Source: Marisa cornuarietis (lineage: Eukaryota; Mollusca; Gastropoda; Architaenioglossa; Ampullariidae). Taken from it: a stretch of 64,000 bases of DNA. A program made the translations under genes and the position numbers. The DNA lies in contig SMMW01000622.1 in assembly GCA_004794655.1 (NCBI GenBank), forward strand, positions 11,846,501 to 11,910,500, in the 5' to 3' direction. Shown one piece after another: positions 1 through 11,930 of the stretch; the stretch's first letter is position 1; every line of letters begins with the position of its first letter. Under the pieces are notes generated by a model, which ran no database searches, was not told the origin of the DNA, and was given only the letters and a program-made list of their open reading frames with translations.

Positions 1-1317
1 GGTTCGTGTCGTCACTAGCCTGTTAGCCATAGTTAAATGATTGCACTTGCAGTCTCTGTGCGTGCGTGTGGTGGTGGGGGGGGGATAGGCGGACGTGTGT
101 GTAAACAATTTACATGAAAAAAAAAATTTGAGCGCGAGACGGATCTTTGCCCTGTGTGTTTGCTATTTTCTGAACAAGTCCGTGTGAATGCCTCAGTCAG
201 TGCTTGGAGACCGGCTGAAAGGCCAGCGATGTCTGATTGCTCTGGCACCAGGGCACACTGACTGGCTGTGCGGAGGTTTTTTTTATTTTTTTGCGCCGTA
301 CCTCTATCTCCATTCGCTGCCCGTTGTTGTTGTCGTCGGAAAGTTCTGTGACGAGATTCGATCGCTTGCTGCGGCCGCCGATCAGCGCGATCAGCGTTAT
401 ACCCAGCGAGGCACAGGTGTCGCCGAGTGATAGCCCTATAGGCAGTGTGGGGACAGGTCTGCCTCCATCGCGCGGCCTCAGTACATGTACGTATTAATCT
501 ACTCTTAGGCGGGTCAGCCAGGTTTCCGGGTGCTTGTCTTTGCCTGCCTGCATGCATGCTATCATACATGCACAAACTACAGCACCAACTTCACTGACCA
601 CTTAACTAGCCTTCGATGGACGAATCTTTTTGTTCTTATTTTTTTCTGTTTTACTTTTCTACTTCTACAGCACAGGAACTTGGGGGATGGGACGAGGGTT
701 TCATAAAAAAAACCTTCTATCGATCTAATGTCTCATTTAAAAGCACTAACTCCACTGTTACCCACCCCAAGTGTCTTAATATCACTCAAAGTCAGTCAGA
801 CTTTCAGTCGGTTAAGGACTGAACTTGGGATGCATATGAAAGTTCCCCGTCTATAGCACCTCAAAGCAACAGCTGTCCTTTTCACGACATGAACTTAATG
901 AGTTTTTTATGTTCCATTATTTACCTTTTTTGTCATCAGAGGTCTGGTGTGACGAAAAGTGCACAGAATGTTCGATATTATCAGTCGAGGGTTGACCTTC
1001 GGCAGGTATGTGTCGCTGTCGGGAAACTTGATGGACCTGTAGTTACACATTAATAATGTGGGTAATGACGCATGGCAAGCAGTGACACATGATAAACATG
1101 TGTTTGTTGATCTCGAGTGCGCAAGTTTTCGACAAAGGTACGGTTAGGATGCTAGATATTCGAGGATTTCAGGACCACGACTTGCTTCGACAAAACGAAC
1201 AAATGAGTTAGTGAAAAATTATGTCAGAAAAGCGAATTTGTTTTTATTAACTGTCTTAGGTAGTATTAAGATTAACATGCGTACCTGGTTGAGTACATAC
1301 ATTGAGACATATTCATG
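1..1317. other. Non-coding, no gene recognised
   Basis: GC-richer at 180-560, where frames are open on both strands, which argues for composition and not coding. No start, domain or splice pattern is convincing. Confidence 0.55.
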
Positions 1318-1470
1318 TGCACGCACGCACGCATGTACGCAGTGACACACCAGACACACAGATACACAAACGCGTGCACGCACACATACACACACACAAA
1401 ACACACACAGAAGCTCACACTCAAATACACGCACGTTCACATACCACACTCACGCACACAGATACACGCA
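1318..1470. repeat. Degenerate CA/CG-rich simple repeat
   Basis: Interrupted CACA, CGCA and ATACACA units. Open frames on both strands here come from the repeat. Confidence 0.85.
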
Positions 1471-1531
1471 AACCTGGGAAAAGATTTCAGGGAAAATATC
1501 GCAGGATCGAATGTTATGTCAGAACCAATAC

Positions 1532-1549
1532 ATATATATATATATATAT
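1532..1549. repeat. (TA)9 microsatellite
   Basis: Uninterrupted AT dinucleotide run. Confidence 0.95.
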
Positions 1550-2064
1550 CACCCCTTTCCTCTTCCGTTCCTTCTCTTCCTCTGCCTGCCCTCAGCTTGT
1601 TGTTTCCGGGTGTTCACAGGCTTTGTATAAAAAAAATCTCGATTTAAAACCCTTTCCTGCCCACGGGAACTTAAGTTTCAAGAATTCCGTTTCCTCCTTC
1701 ATCAACACTGTATTCCTCCTGATCCGTGATCCCAACCCCACAGCCACTGAAGCCTACCCTACTCTCCATCCAAAGAAAAAAAAATTCCCACCACCACCAC
1801 CCCCACCACCTTGTCCTTCCAAACCATCCTTGTCCGGACAGTCTAGACCTTGTGGCGTATCGGTGTGACTGCACCGTGCAAGTAATCACTTTTTATCCGA
1901 GGTAATAACCGCGCATTGATCTCGGCGCATACAAGAGAGGTTATTTCCGGACAGTCATGCGCAGCGCGTGGCTAGCCCCGCTGGCGACAGGCGGACACAA
2001 CTCTGCAGGCCCAGCGATAAGACCTGCGAGGGAGGGAGCGGGAGGAGGAGGATAGGGAGTGGAA

Positions 2065-2093
2065 GGGTGGAGGGAAAGGGTGGGGTGGGAGGG
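2065..2093 (+). promoter_or_regulatory. G-quadruplex motif
   Basis: Six runs of three or four G lie within 29 nt, with loops of 1-4 nt, inside a longer polypurine stretch (2027-2093). This satisfies the standard G3+N1-7 rule with spare runs. It lies 25 nt before a consensus splice donor. Confidence 0.6.
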
Positions 2094-2118
2094 TCAGACA
2101 GAGGATGCACCGTGAATG

Positions 2119-2126
2119 GTAAGTGA
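2119..2126 (+). promoter_or_regulatory. Consensus splice donor, possible end of a non-coding first exon
   Basis: ATG|GTAAGTGA is a near-ideal 5' splice site at the edge of a GC-rich block (about 1.9-2.1 kb). That block could be a promoter-proximal untranslated exon. Nothing links it to a particular gene. Confidence 0.25.
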
Positions 2127-2233
2127 TATTGATTGGTCGCTCGCTAGCACCTTGTCTTGTCGGCCAGTCTTGTGATGAGACCCTGTGTGTTGATATCTTC
2201 GCTGACCTCTAGACCGACTGATCGGGTCACCTT

Positions 2234-2274
2234 GCCATCCATCCATCCATCCATCCATCCATCCATCCATCCAT
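2234..2274. repeat. (CCAT)n tetranucleotide microsatellite
   Basis: About ten perfect ATCC/CCAT units. Confidence 0.95.
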
Positions 2275-2426
2275 CATATCTGAACGTCTCCGAGCGAAAA
2301 CAATTCACGTAAATCGACAGCGTACTCCTGTCTGATTGCTGTTTCACACGCACCCTCATAGAGCGTGAGTAGACTTCATGACGAAGAAACCGTTTCTACG
2401 CACAACCTTATCTCTTCCCCACCCAC

Positions 2427-2446
2427 CCTCTCTCTCTCTCTCTCTG

Positions 2447-2526
<80 letters not shown>
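2427..2526. repeat. Compound (CT)n(CA)n microsatellite
   Basis: A CT run of about 18 nt, then about 78 nt of uninterrupted AC from 2448. Confidence 0.97.
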
Positions 2527-2529
<3 letters not shown>

Positions 2530-3284
2530 TTCTTGCGATCTTTTAAGTGTTACTCTGGTCGTGTTGGCTTTCACGGAGAGAAACGTTGCAAGATTTTTTT
2601 TTTAATCTTTAGAATGCGTTTCCCTTTACGCACTAATTTTTTTTATTTTGTTTTATTTTGTTTTGTTTCTTTTGCCATGTCTTCTGTCTGGAAAAACTGC
2701 GAGGCGCAACAGACAGTTAAATATGTCAGAACAAAGATCGCTGACATGGCCTACGATCATTCGCCGTTTTTCACAACATAAGAGTACCAGTCCTTGTAAT
2801 CTTTAGAATTTAGATCGTCCTGTCCCCAGTATTTGGAAGGTTTAGTACATCGTGCATTAATGTTTTCCGGTAAAGTAACGCTTGCTGTCATGATCACACA
2901 AACCCTTCCGCAGAGGCTGACTGGTAAAGATTCAAAAGATGGAGACTTCTCCCCTGACCCCTTCTTACTCACCGCTTGTCTTCCTACATAGTATGACTAG
3001 CGCTTATGTAGCATCTATCGCAGGTCAGGGCCAAAGACCTAGAGCGAGGCATCAGTCGTGCTGGTTGTAGGCGTGAGCAACGGAAATAACAATGGCATGA
3101 CAGTCGCTGATAATGAGAAATGAATCAGTTTCACACGCTGTCAAGCCTTGTGGAAAGATTACAAACTTTGATAATCATTGCTGGTCGGAATGGTTCGGAC
3201 TGATGTAAGCCACGTCTCATTGACCATGTATCCTCTAACTTATCTTGATTAGTGATGTAATAACATTTTCTCTCAAACTTTCTG

Positions 3285-3285
<1 letters not shown>

Positions 3286-3335
<50 letters not shown>

Positions 3336-3416
3336 CTCTCTCTCTCTCACACACACTCACTCACACACTCACACTCCCCCTCTCTCTCTCTCTCTCTCTC
3401 TCACACACAGACACAG
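3286..3416. repeat. Compound CA/CT microsatellite
   Basis: (CA)n at 3286-3332, CT run to 3348, mixed CACT, then a second CT run at 3380-3402 and short CA/GACA units. Confidence 0.95.
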
Positions 3417-3726
3417 AAGATATGAGGAAAATGGGGGATAACTGTAGTGATCAAGGGTGGGTAGAAAGAGTGGTTTTGTCAATTCCTGTGGTCGCTGCCC
3501 TCATCCATCCCTAAAATCTCCAGACGATGCGGCAAGTGTGTCAGTGTCGCAGTGACCAGCTTTGCGGCTAGTAATCTGTACACAGACGTACAGTGCACAT
3601 GACAGCCCTGGTCTCGGATCGGACATTGTGGACAGAAGACCGGAAAGTGCGGGCCTGTCGCAAGTCGAATCCCAAGAAGATTTCTTCCTAGGCATTATGT
3701 CCCTCTGTCAACTGGCGCAGTAAATT

Positions 3727-3727
3727 T

Positions 3728-3778
<51 letters not shown>
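3727..3778. repeat. Compound (TG)n(AG)n microsatellite
   Basis: A TG run of about 25 nt is followed directly by an AG run of about 25 nt, then GGGT units. Confidence 0.95.
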
Positions 3779-3782
<4 letters not shown>

Positions 3783-6700
3783 GGGGTGGGTGGGTGGGTG
3801 AGGGTACTCGCTGATTCGTTGTCTTTGTTTATCTCTTTTTATCTTTCTCTTTATCTCTGACGCTGCTGTCTTTCCCTAGCGACGAATGCTGTCGGCGAAA
3901 CACGATGTAGTCAGAGAAGGAAAAAGGGAGAACCCAAACCTTGTTTCTGGTCGTGTTGCTTGGGCGGGCAGATATAACACTGTGCCTAAGGGTGCTCGGG
4001 ACTGCACCACTGAGGATGTCTAATCTGACTACTCAGTCTAAGGGTTGTACTTCTAACCAGGGTATGTGCTTCATTGGCAGCCTTCGTGCGACAAAAGCCC
4101 TGCATAAACAGAGGCCTAGAGAGGCAGTGATAGGGCTATAGTTTACAGTATTCAGCAGTCTCAGCTTGAAGAATGGTGCTGCTGGGGTTGATCTCCGAGA
4201 TTCCTGTCCATAACCTGTTGGGAGAGGGTAGACTGTACAATAAAGTATTAAGTTTAATTTAAACGGTAGTCAGGCATGATTAGAGACAACACACACCTGT
4301 CCTTCGGTACTGATGAAGGTCTGATATTTGGGTTTCTCACCTAGTGGGATGTAGCTCAAATCTAGCAGTGCCCAATAGGAATTAAGAATTTGTCTCGCAA
4401 TCCTTGGAAAACTGTATCACCATTCGCTTTCGTAACAATTCTATATTAAACGTTTTATGTTATTTATTTATTTTTTTAGATTGTTTGTATTTAATATGCC
4501 TAAGGCGAGTCGTACAATGACGTGAAGCAAAAGTTCACTCATCAAACTTTATTCAAGGTTTGTTTTTTGAAGACTTCTAGCAGATTCTAATGTTATGTCT
4601 CGAATAGGGGAGGAAAGTACGGCTGTCACTAGTTTTTCACTACAGGTCAAGCAGGTGAGGTTACGTTAGATTCACTAAAAAGGGTTAAAGTTCACTAAAG
4701 TGGGCGTGGTTCAAAAGGCCGTAGCCAAGAGGTCAGCATCTCTAGGACGAATAAGTAGACGACACGAAGAAGGCTCGCCCGCATGCGATCTCGCACGGAA
4801 CAAAAGGCTTTTTCAGCACTGAGATAAGGCTACGGTGCGGGTGAGAGTCTGAAAGGTCAAGGCTTTTCATCGGGGTCACACCTGTCCGCTCACACGCGCA
4901 CAATCCAAATAAACCACCTCCTTCACGGTGCGGGTCAGCAGCTTATGGCACGTGGCTACAAGACTTAAGGTTGGCGCATATGCAAATATTTGGATAGTCT
5001 GACACTTTACCCCTCCCTTCTCTCCTGTCCACTTCAAGCATTCGGCCGGTCTTGTAATATGAGCAGCTTACTTATCGCTGTCTTTGCATATTTTACTCGT
5101 ACGACACGGATTTTCAAATTTGCTGATGTAAAGCTAATCAGCATGCCTATAGGCCGTTTCTTGACCGGGCAAATGTCTGGGAACTCTTGGCAAAGCTGTG
5201 TGTGAAGGTCACAGACAGCCAATTTTTTTTCGGGGGTAGGAGTAGAGGGGATTGGTGTGAATGCCCGGGACAGGAGTGTTTTTGTCAACATGCTGGGCTA
5301 TGGCTAAACGTGTTTGCCTACATGGCCAGTACGTCTGCCAGTACAATGGAACTTTGAGGCACTTTGAAGGTTTCACGCTTTTGTCCTGTTAAGACTGACG
5401 TTAATCCAATTGTGTGTGGGTGAGTCGGTGAGAGAGAGAGAGAGAGTGGCTGGGTGTGTATGTGGGCTGGTGCGCGCGCTTGTGTGCTTGTATGTGTGAA
5501 CGTAGCGTAACTGTGGGTGGCTGTATGTCTAGATTTACTGGCACTACAATTACCTCACGCACACGCGTGACCTTCTACTCACAGAGGATTAATTACAGAA
5601 AGAGTTAACTGCCGTTGGGGCAAGAAGACTAAGATTAAGACCTAAAGTTCTTGGTCATTAGAACCTAAGTCCGCATCTCAAAAGGTTCGGGTTAGAGTTT
5701 GCAACACCTGAGAGAAGCAGGGAAGAAAACTGGAAGGGCAAATACTTCACTACTCCTTCCAAACGCCGAAAAAGGAGAGAGAGAGCTCGCAAAACAGAAT
5801 GCGTTCCTAGTCTTTAAATATAGATTTTTATTTATTTATTTTTGGTGGCTTACAGAGGTATTGTCAATGCAAAGACACTGACACCAAAAATAGACCAAAC
5901 CGCATCATGTCACGCAAGAAAAACCCTCCTCAGCAAACTAACATGCAAAATAATGAGTCGACTTATCTCTTTTATTTTCACTTCGTGCTAAAAAAAATTG
6001 TGGCATGTGCCCCATATTTGAGTCTTGGCCTGTCTATAGGCTGGTATGTGGAAGGCTGGAGATGGGAAAGTTATTCAAAATTTGAAAAACACGTGAAGTC
6101 GATTTCTCGCTTTTGGCTTTGTTGTTGTTTTTGTTGTTAGACCTCATCAGTCCAGAATCGCCTGATGCCGCCATTGAGGTCAGGGACAGCGGTGGAGCAG
6201 TAAATAGACGGGCCGCCCCGAATGGCTGGAACTCGCGTAGCTCGGGTTGTTAATGAGGACGTCCGTGAGGAGTCGTTGGCCGCCATCAATTCACGTCGCG
6301 AACTCTGATACACCGATATATCCGATACACCGATACATTCGATACACCGTATCCGCTGTGACACTGTTTACAAGCTTGGGGCAGATACGTATCGGCTCCG
6401 CTTGGCAAGTGTGCTGCGATACGTCTCGCGGGAGGAGGTTGGGTCCGCAGTTTCCCTCGCTGTTTTCATTCAAGTCTTGGCAGAGGACTGGATAGAGATT
6501 CTTCCCTTCGTTCGCTTTCGAGCAAACTCGTCTCGACCTTTGTCGTTCAACAGAATACAGAAGGCACACGCAGGCGTGATGGTAGGATGCGAACAGTTTG
6601 GCCAAAACTAAGGACTATTGTAGGATTATGCGTCAATAAGTAAATAAACCATGGCAAGATAATCGTGTATAAAGGAACAAGTTTAAAAAAAAAGTCAAGC

Positions 6701-8113
6701 ACTGACAAAGTGGCATGATTTTGAAACCCAAAGCGTGACATTTTCAGCGGGTTTGTTGCTGACTGCAATATTGTTTAGTAAATAAATGTTACTTTGCCAG
6801 GTTCTATAAGAGACTCGAGTTGGGGAAGAGTTAGGATTAAGTTCGTACTCTTTCGAAATGATGCTAATTTCGAAGCAGACATATTTTTTGTCAGAGACAA
6901 GAAAAAGACGGAAAGTCTCAGCAAGCCATCACCCTAAGTTCTACATTGCTTTCTCATTTCCTTTCCTTTCTTTGAGGCGGTGAGAGGGAAGAAAAATCTC
7001 CATACGTGTTTTTAATCCCTTTTCACATTATCTGAGCATTTTGGATATCCCATTTCGCAAAACCAAGCGACAAAGGAAAATATTGAGGTGTTTTGATAAG
7101 AATTCTGTGGCGTGCAGCTGCAAGTGACCAGACAGGCTCGGTAGTCTGGGTCAGGGAGAAACCCACGGGGCTTACACTTCTATAACCAGCGCCAGCCCGC
7201 CGGTCCCTGAGTCCCTTAACGCAGATCCAGCTTTCGATCGAACAAGAACTCTTTAGGTGAGAGAGCAAGGGGAGTGATGATGTATGGGAGGAACAGGCCG
7301 AGAGAGGGAGTATATGAAGGGTTAATATTTAGGGAAAAATTATTATTCAGTTTTCGTGTCGGTGTATGTGATCTTTCTTTGTTACAACGTGCACATCAGT
7401 TTAACACTTCCCTGTGGTATAGCTTATTATAATTATTTTACTAACTAAGAATTGTTTAAAACGAGGTGGGTTGGTCTAACATAGTCATGTCATGACGCGA
7501 TACAGTTTTACGGGTAGCTCATAAGGGTGGGACTAACTGGAAAGTAAAATCTATGAGGATTTATCTGCAAGGAATCGACATCCAGAGATAGTGTGGTTTG
7601 GAGATAACTTTTTTATATTAATTAAGCTTTCAAAAAGGTTGTAAAATCTAAATAATCTACTTGCGGGATTATGCTGTATGCCCCTCATGGGACAGACAGT
7701 AGATGGTTGAAAGGCGAGAGCAGGTGGACAAGATGGAGAATGGGTGGAACAGAGCCGTAGAAGGAAAATAAAATAATGAATGGGAAAATACTGAAAAAAA
7801 TAAGAAGTAAGGAAATTGTAACGCAGTCGTGAATATCTTCACACTGCCGCTTGAGAATGTTGTTATTCCACGCGGAGCTTTCATACTGCGCATTCACACA
7901 AACCCGGTCCCGATCAGAGTAGCGACTATCCACCGCCTAAGGGCCGTAGTTACGAAACGAGGGTAATACGTTTCCCCAGGGCAAACTGGGGAACTCAAGA
8001 AAAAGCGTTTTGTTTCCGAAGTTTAAAGCAAGGTTTGACCCCACGAACACTACTTTGTGTTATTTTATTCCAGGGCACCATTGCCGCCACTTTATAACTA
8101 CAGCTCCAGAACT
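3779..8113. other. Non-coding, no gene recognised
   Basis: Apart from the 17-bp tandem repeat and short GA tracts (for example 5430-5446), nothing recognisable. Open frames are under 105 codons and overlap each other on opposite strands. Confidence 0.6.
6307..6354. repeat. 17-bp tandem repeat, 2.8 copies
   Basis: GATACACCGATATATCC, GATACACCGATACATTC and a partial GATACACCGTATCC follow head to tail. Period 17 bp with few mismatches. Confidence 0.85.
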
Positions 8114-8138
8114 AAACAACTGCGGGGGAGGGGGGATG

Positions 8139-8317
8139 AATTAGTGTTTTACGCCGAGCCAGCAGCTAAGGCTATATCACGGCAAGGCAGTCAGCCCTGT
8201 AAATAGATGCCACATTCAGAGAAAGAACATCGTGTCCGAGACGAGACTTGAACCCTAGGACAGTCAACCTTCACTGTATTGGTGACAGGCGCTAACCGTT
8301 GCGCCACCGGGCCACCC
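8139..8317 (-). mobile_element. tRNA-derived SINE, copy 1 (nearly full length)
   Basis: On the minus strand the element opens with GGTGGCGCAACGGTTAGCGCC (A-box-like) near 8.3 kb. About 40 nt further on is a B-box-like segment (read from 8241-8253). A body shared with the other copies follows, ending in GCTGGCTCGGCGTAAAACAC. Near-identical 13-bp flanks at 8114-8126 and 8319-8331 (AAACAACTGC plus GGG or AGG) are a target-site duplication with one mismatch. Confidence 0.9.
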
Positions 8318-8331
8318 GAAACAACTGCAGG

Positions 8332-10497
8332 GTGTGGACACCGCTTTATGAGTTTGGAAATAAAACGCTTGTCCTTGAGTTACCCATCTCGGTAGATATA
8401 GGCGATATAAAACTAACCTGTAAATTTCAGGCTCCTTTACTTCAGCTGTACTTAAATGGAAACTTAAATATTAAATGATTGTGTTGAGCGGCCCTTTCTT
8501 TTAATTGTGCGAACGCTGTTTCTTTCACAGCTTCCTTGCCTGCACAAAGTGCTGATGTCGGGAGTTTTATGGCAGATCTTTTTTTGGTCTCGATGTTTTC
8601 CATGAGAGTATTTCATGTGAAGCGAAAGCTCCCATGCTAGACTTGTGTTTTTTCAGTGTGATGTTTGAGTGTACTTTGTTCTGGTGTTCATTTTCTTTTC
8701 CTTCTTAACTGGATGGGGAAATGATTACTGTTTGCCGTTGGCATCGGGTTTAAGTGAACGACCGACCCTTTTCTTACTTTTTCTCCTCATATCCTTCTTC
8801 TGGAATGTGCACCGCCTTGTTCGTTAAAAAATAACTGTCAAAGCTTTAGCCTTGCTTCAGCTGCCGTGAAGGTCGACACCACGCTGCTGTACCACATGTT
8901 CGAAGCAGATGGCTGCTGCCAGTCAACGTCGCAGTAGATGTCGTTGGAACCGGTCGTTGCCCTGTCTTTAAAAGTTAATGATCTCTTCTGTTATTTTTTT
9001 TAACCTCGAATTGTTAAAAACACTTACACACGCACCCTCCCTCTAAATACTGCAGGATGCAAAAGATGCAAAGTTTCTATTTTAGGAACGAAAGAGGTGT
9101 CGCGTTACAAGACCTCTTGCTATTTCATTTTTTGTTTGCTTTTTTTCCCCTCTTGCTACGGTGGTCGCACGCGTGTTGTTTCCACGGTGGGTTTTTTTTT
9201 TTTTAGTCTGAAAAGGAGAAAGGAAGCAGAGTTAAAGTACAGGGAAGCACCGAGAGTACGTGTTACTGTTCCACGCGGGGTGGGGTGGGTGGGGCGGATA
9301 TGGAGGAGGGTACTTCCGCCTCGACAAGAGTGTACACATGCGCAGAGCTCTTAGCGCTGTAGTAATGCGATCTGTCTATGGTTTAGAAGACACAGAAATG
9401 GTTAATGAGCAGTCAGTTTATTCAACGTCTTTTTGCTCTTTCTATTCTCCTTTCTAACCCACCCCAAAACTTCCCATTCCAACTCTCTCCTTCTCTCCGC
9501 TCTCTCCTCGTTTTTGATTGTTTAGCAAAGGATTGTTGAGCCAGCGGTTTGTGAACGCTCATCGGTCAGATTTTAACGCGGGGATTAGGTTAACTCTTTT
9601 TTTCGGGTCACTATTTTTTGCTCGTTTATGAAGTGGTGGTGGCTTTTTGGGTTTCAAGTGAGCTGTAGAAAGTTAAAGACACCTACCGTCGCAAGACTGT
9701 ACGCACGCTAATGCCATACGACTATTGTTGTTAAAGGACTAGTAGGGGGAGGGAGTAATACTTCTTTCTGTAATTATTGGGTTAGATACTATTTCCCTCC
9801 ATCTAGGTGAACACAGGTCCCCCTTAACCCGAGATACACACCTACCAACATTTCCTAACATGGAAATCATTAACATACGGTCCCACCTCTCCCATTGGCC
9901 GATGTCTTCACAATGTAAATTAATCCATGAACAACTCTGATCTTTGTTGTTGACCTCTTCCTGTGCAAGGTTTTTTTTTGTATGCATATATCTCAAGAGT
10001 GGAATGACTTATCTACCAAGATTGCCGGGAAATTGTGACTGACCCAATCATTAAAGTAAATACTAGTTTTTTTAACGCTTGAACTAAGTGGCTCCTTGAT
10101 CTTGTAGTTGATGTGTGCGTAAGAGTGTGTGTCAAAATGGTTGACAAGACTATGTCGAAACAGTGCCAAGCCCGTTTTTTTTAAGTAGTTTGTTTTAATA
10201 AAAACTGTAGTGCAAAACATTGCAGCTGTCTGCTGCGTTTGCTACCGAGTTGGAAACTGGAAAGTGTTTTCCCAGTGACCTGGCTGCCGCGGGACCTGAT
10301 CCACTTTGAGTTCTGTGCAGCTTGTTTCAGTGACCTCACACCAGTCTTGCACCCGTTGCGCTCATTCTTACTCCAGGGAACTAAATCATTCACAGTTTCG
10401 AATTTTCTCCAGGAACCTTCCATGCTATTCTGCTTGCAGACTACCCCGAGAAACGAACCGGAAGTTGACGCGACCAGGGTAAAAGGCGCTCGCATGA

Positions 10498-10535
<38 letters not shown>

Positions 10536-10989
10536 GGTGGGATAGTTCACAAGATTTACCGAGCGTTTTTCAGTACTACCTGTCATTACTCATCGCCAAC
10601 GTTACGCAGACAACCTAGGATTGAGAAGAATGCAACGGCACAAGGAGAAAGTGTATGTAGCTCAAGACCAAACTAATCTGATAACCCCGTCATGTGATAC
10701 TTCATGCGACATGGCAAGTCATTCGGGAGAGTCGTGCTGTAAGGTTGCGAATGGTTGAGGGCGGGGAATCGTGCTGACTGAATGAAGATGCGTAAGGTGC
10801 TTGGTGCTGTGCTAGGGGAGAAGGGTAAGGTGTGACGTATTCTGACCTTATTTGATAACGACTATTAAGCGTCAGCATGGTGTCCAGTTTCGTTGTCTTC
10901 CAGTAAAGGTGGGTTCACGGCCCGTGCTTTACTGCTGTCTGCAGATCATGGTCAGTCGCTTGGAAGCCAAACGGGACTTAACTTTGCCG
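8332..10989. other. Non-coding, no gene recognised
   Basis: Unique-looking AT-rich sequence with T-runs. The 145-codon frame at 10.2-10.7 kb runs through a GT microsatellite and is matched by an open frame on the other strand. Confidence 0.6.
10501..10532. repeat. (GT)n microsatellite
   Basis: Uninterrupted GT run of about 32 nt. Confidence 0.95.
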
Positions 10990-11012
10990 TTATTTGGGGA
11001 GTGTAGGGGAGA

Positions 11013-11169
11013 GTGTTTTATGCCGAGCCAGCAACTAAGGCTATATCACGGCAAGGCAGCTAGCCCTATAAAACGATACCACATGGAGAAAAAAATAGCG
11101 TGCCCGAGACGAGAGCTGAACCCAGGACAGCTAGTGACAGGCGCTAACCGTTGTGCCAACGGGCTGCCC
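11013..11169 (-). mobile_element. tRNA-derived SINE, copy 2 (internal deletion)
   Basis: Same family as the copy at 8.1-8.3 kb, minus strand. It lacks about 19 nt between the A- and B-box regions. Flanking 11-mers TTATTTGGGGA (10990-11000) and TTATTTTGGGA (11173-11183) differ by one base and are a plausible target-site duplication. Confidence 0.85.
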
Positions 11170-11185
11170 TCTTTATTTTGGGAAG

Positions 11186-11236
11186 CGGATAGCCAAGCGG
11201 TAAGAGCTGGCATCCAAACAGAAGTGGTGGATGGGG
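11186..11236 (+). mobile_element. tRNA-like SINE head fragment (second family)
   Basis: The segment GATAGCCAAGCGGTAAGAGC followed by TGGCATCCAAACAGAAG looks like a tRNA A-box, D-arm and anticodon-arm remnant. It resembles the head of the SINE at 40.1 kb (TAGCCGAGTGGTTAG). The B-box is not preserved. It lies between two copies of the main SINE family. Confidence 0.4.
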
Positions 11237-11246
11237 AGAGAAATTG

Positions 11247-11328
11247 GTGTTTTACGCCAACCCAGCAGCTAAGGCTATGTCACAGCAAAGCAGCCAGTCC
11301 TGTAAACAGATGCCTTATGCAGAGAAGC
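11247..11328 (-). mobile_element. tRNA-derived SINE, copy 3 (3' half only)
   Basis: Only the 3' half is present on the minus strand (GGTGTTTTACGCCAACCCAG on the plus strand, through the segment matching ATGCCTTATGCAGAGAA). The tRNA-related head is missing. It abuts a TG/AG microsatellite at 11341-11405. Confidence 0.8.
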
Positions 11329-11340
11329 ACTTGCACTTGA

Positions 11341-11405
11341 GGTGTGTGTGTGTGAGTGAGAGAGAGAGAGAGAAAATCGAGAGAGAGAGAGAGAGAGGGA
11401 GAGAG
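11341..11405. repeat. (TG)n/(AG)n microsatellite
   Basis: Short TG run, then two AG runs with an AAAATCG interruption. Confidence 0.9.
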
Positions 11406-11767
11406 TGAAATAAATAAAGAAAGATCAAGTTGCCGGTCTGTCGACGTCTTTCCTTTCCCCAAAACCTTGCCAAAGTCAGCGGCCTTATAATTCTGATGGC
11501 TAGAACCGTGTTCAGTTTTTGGCCTTGAGCCACAGTGATAAGAGGGCGGTAGAAGAATAAATACGAGCCAGACAGAAAAAAAATCATGCAGATGACAAGG
11601 GGATTACACGTCTTCGCTTGTACATAATATCGAGGTGACCTTTGATACTACGAAGTTGTCTGGCGTATCAAACTGGTAATATGTAATAGTAATAATTTTG
11701 AACAGTACGGAGTAGAAGCAAAATCTTATTCAGAGAAAAATTACAAATACAGAGGAAGGGGGGAGAT

Positions 11768-11930
11768 TTTTTTTTACGCCGAGCGAGCATCTAAGGCAAG
11801 CCAGCCAGCCCTGTAAGCAGTGACCACGTGCAGAGAAAGAACTGCGTGCCCGAGACGAGAGCTGAACACAGGACAGCCAACGTTAACCGGACTGGTGACA
11901 GGCGTTAACCGTTGCGCCACCAGGCCGCCC
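11768..11930 (-). mobile_element. tRNA-derived SINE, copy 4
   Basis: Same family, minus strand, with an intact A-box-like start near 11.92 kb and a short deletion in the body (the segment around the CTATATCACGG motif is lost). The flanks TACAAATACAGAG (11742-11754) and TACAATTACAGAG (11931-11943) are a 13-bp target-site duplication with one mismatch. A T-run at 11766-11775 is the complement of a poly-A tail. Confidence 0.9.

Noticed and set aside
33..575. 180-codon minus-strand frame
   Set aside because: It lies in a GC-rich patch where plus-strand frames are also open; composition is Arg/Ala-rich and no domain is seen.
1302..1868. 188-codon plus-strand frame
   Set aside because: Its first third is translated CA/CG repeat and its end is Pro from a CCA repeat.
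2365..2781. His/Thr-rich frames across the CA array
   Set aside because: Pure microsatellite translation.
10852..11340. 162-codon plus-strand frame
   Set aside because: It reads through antisense SINE copies 2 and 3; the peptide is SINE sequence, not a host protein.
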